Part shown: positions 30,857 through 31,947 of the stretch, piece after piece
Layout: the number at the start of each line of letters is the position of its first letter
How positions within the stretch are numbered: the stretch's first letter is position 1
DNA from: an uncultured Microcaldota archaeon
GTDB lineage: Archaea; Micrarchaeota; Micrarchaeia; Anstonellales; Anstonellaceae
DNA: 31,947 nt
Direction of reading: 5' to 3'
Assembly: GCA_903923795.1 (NCBI GenBank)
Contig: CAIXYX010000078.1
Location: 1-31,947 of the forward strand
Notes under the pieces: generated by a model
What the model was told of the DNA's origin: nothing
The model's input: only the letters and a program-made list of their open reading frames with translations
The model's database searches: none
Position numbers and translations under genes: made by a program

Positions 30857-31803
30857 AAAAAGCAAGCAAAGGAAAACCGGTTCAGGCGAAGAATCTGGCC
30901 CGGCTAAAAGATGCCGATTCCCCGAATTCCATCATCAGTTCATTCTTTTCCAAATCACCAGTTTATCCCCTCGCTAATTCCTCATCTGCCAAAAAAAATG
31001 ATCTCCTGGACAGATTTGCGGGCGGAAGCAAATCTTTTTTCAAGATGTTTATCATCTTCTCCGCAATTTTCCTGCTTCTGGGTTTCATAGTGTTCTTCCT
31101 CTCGCCGTCATTCTTCCCCCGTCCCTCATGGAGCTGGTCGGTTGCGGAGGGGCCTTTGGCGAAAAACGCCTATCTCAACATAAGCCCCGGCGACACTCTG
31201 ACATATTCGCTCGGGTCGGGCGGGGGGAATCAGCTGATTTATATCGGCGCCTTCTCGTCCCCCACGTGCCCGGGTGTGCTGCTCGTCGACTTGAACGCAA
31301 AGCAGTCGGCAGGCGCACAGGTGGACCCCTCTTATTATTCGGTGTGCCTCGGCCCGGACGGGACGGAGCGCTCAAGCAATGGCACGCGCATCGGCTCGAA
31401 TCTGTCATTCTCCAATTTGAGCTGGCCCTATTTCCAAGCATGGATGCTGGCGCTCGACGACCATTTCGTCTGGCCTGTGAACGCCACCCTGACAATCATG
31501 CCGTTCAACATAACGCAGGTCACCTCCTACCGCTACTGGGTGTCGAACCACAGTGTCTATATGGGCCGGGACGCGTACGAGGTGCGGGTGCACACACAGA
31601 CCCTTTCATCGGCATCAAGCGTGCCCCAGCTCTCGGCCGATGTCGTGAGCGCCGAGCTTCCCGTGGATTTGTGGGTGGATGGCCAGTCGCGCTTTTTATT
31701 GTACGGCAAATTCGCCAACTCGACACTGACTTTGGTGGATGCTCCGTTCTTCGGAACCGCGGAGGGGGGAGTGCCCCCCTCCCCAGTTTCACGTTCCTCC
31801 TGA
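30853..31803 (+). CDS. Membrane-anchored surface protein (316 aa)
   Basis: No family is recognised. A basic cytoplasmic N-terminus (MKKASKGKPVQAKNLARLKD) precedes one transmembrane helix (about 60-80, FIIFSAIFLLLGFIVFFLSP). The rest (about 85-316) is a beta-rich outer domain with many N-x-S/T sequons (SNGTR, SNLSF, SNLSW, VNATL, FNITQ, SNHSV, ANSTL), suggesting N-glycosylation, and a few Cys. The topology is therefore type II (N-in). The start ATG overlaps the stop of the 52-aa gene and has GGAGAGA a few nt upstream. The last 15 residues (EGGVPPSPVSRSS) are encoded by a perfect 9-bp GC hairpin (31761-31782), so the genuine C-terminus could have changed by frameshift or acquired non-coding sequence. 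Confidence 0.75.
   Translation: MKKASKGKPVQAKNLARLKDADSPNSIISSFFSKSPVYPLANSSSAKKNDLLDRFAGGSKSFFKMFIIFSAIFLLLGFIVFFLSPSFFPRPSWSWSVAEGPLAKNAYLNISPGDTLTYSLGSGGGNQLIYIGAFSSPTCPGVLLVDLNAKQSAGAQVDPSYYSVCLGPDGTERSSNGTRIGSNLSFSNLSWPYFQAWMLALDDHFVWPVNATLTIMPFNITQVTSYRYWVSNHSVYMGRDAYEVRVHTQTLSSASSVPQLSADVVSAELPVDLWVDGQSRFLLYGKFANSTLTLVDAPFFGTAEGGVPPSPVSRSS
31761..31782 (+). repeat. Perfect GC hairpin near the end of the 316-aa gene
   Basis: GGAGGGGGG (31761-31769), loop AGTG, CCCCCCTCC (31774-31782). It lies within the last 15 codons. It may act as an RNA structure at the transcript end, or mark a spot prone to sequencing error. Confidence 0.6.
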
Positions 31804-31836
31804 CCCTCCCCCCACGAGATATTTTTCTCTATGTTA

Positions 31837-31947
31837 TTATCTAACTTCCAAATCCAAAACTACCTGCACAAGGCTTGGCGAATATGTGTGCACCGCCGCG
31901 CCCGTGCGTAAAATGAGCGTATAGTCCTCTTTTTCGGCAATCTTTTG
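31837..31947 (-). CDS. C-terminal fragment of a gene entering from the right edge
   Basis: Translated by hand from the reverse strand, the frame is open from the window edge to a TAA at 31837-31839 and gives 36 residues (QKIAEKEDYTLILRTGAAVH, then TYSPSLVQVVLDLEVR). The composition is protein-like, while the two other frames on this strand are poor or broken. The pattern A-x-K-x-x-Y-T-L-I-L-x-x-G-A-x-x-x-Y-S-P weakly recalls the C-terminus of Skp/OmpH-type chaperones, but 36 residues cannot support a family call. It is convergent with the 316-aa gene, 33 nt away. Confidence 0.45.
   Translation of the reverse strand, partial: QKIAEKEDYTLILRTGAAVHTYSPSLVQVVLDLEVR

Noticed and set aside
1..31947. 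CRISPR arrays, rRNA or tRNA genes
   Set aside because: No regularly spaced repeats and no tRNA B-box/cloverleaf or rRNA-like sequence were recognised on either strand.

Overview
The window is archaeal chromosome. It carries wyosine synthase Taw1/TYW1, the archaeal tRNA pseudouridine synthase Pus10, a family-B DNA polymerase with a C-terminal PCNA-binding box, RNA polymerase subunit RpoK, mevalonate kinase, an archaeal coiled-coil protein (COG1340 type) and a GxGD prepilin peptidase. Genes are tightly packed, several first genes look leaderless, and the best promoters are TATA boxes about 26 nt upstream of start codons. The lineage is not fixed by these data. Compactness, very large unknown proteins and a bacterial-type GAPDH would fit a DPANN-like archaeon (for example Micrarchaeota or Diapherotrites), but that is inference.

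Left part (1-11.8 kb): an AT-rich edge with the N-terminal part of a tyrosine recombinase running off the left end; TYW1; a predicted type I membrane protein behind thymidylate kinase (both minus strand); Pus10 divergent from thymidylate kinase; prepilin peptidase; PolB and the coiled-coil protein (minus strand); a 300-nt gap with two tandem TATA-like repeats and two hairpins; then GAPDH and phosphoglycerate kinase, two consecutive glycolytic/gluconeogenic steps, transcribed divergently.

Middle (11.85-27.8 kb): the accessory highlight. Five same-strand genes encode proteins of 1629, 724, 1369, 307 and 638 aa, followed immediately by a 581-aa secreted CARDB-like protein. The first three overlap by ATGA. 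I recognise no known family in the five. None has an obvious signal peptide or transmembrane helix, yet the 1369-aa and 638-aa proteins end in long runs of alternating, aromatic, glycine-rich beta-strands that resemble outer-membrane beta-barrels. This is the best candidate for an undescribed system, probably a large multi-subunit structure.

Right part (27.9-31.9 kb): an operon of a degenerate transglutaminase-like protein, a bPH2 (YdbS-like) membrane protein and RpoK; mevalonate kinase on the minus strand; divergent from it a 52-aa membrane protein coupled to a 316-aa membrane-anchored surface protein; and the last 36 residues of a minus-strand gene entering from the right.

Three divergent gene pairs (Tmk/Pus10, GAPDH/PGK, mevalonate kinase/52-aa protein) each appear to share a single near-symmetric TATA box lying midway between the two start codons.
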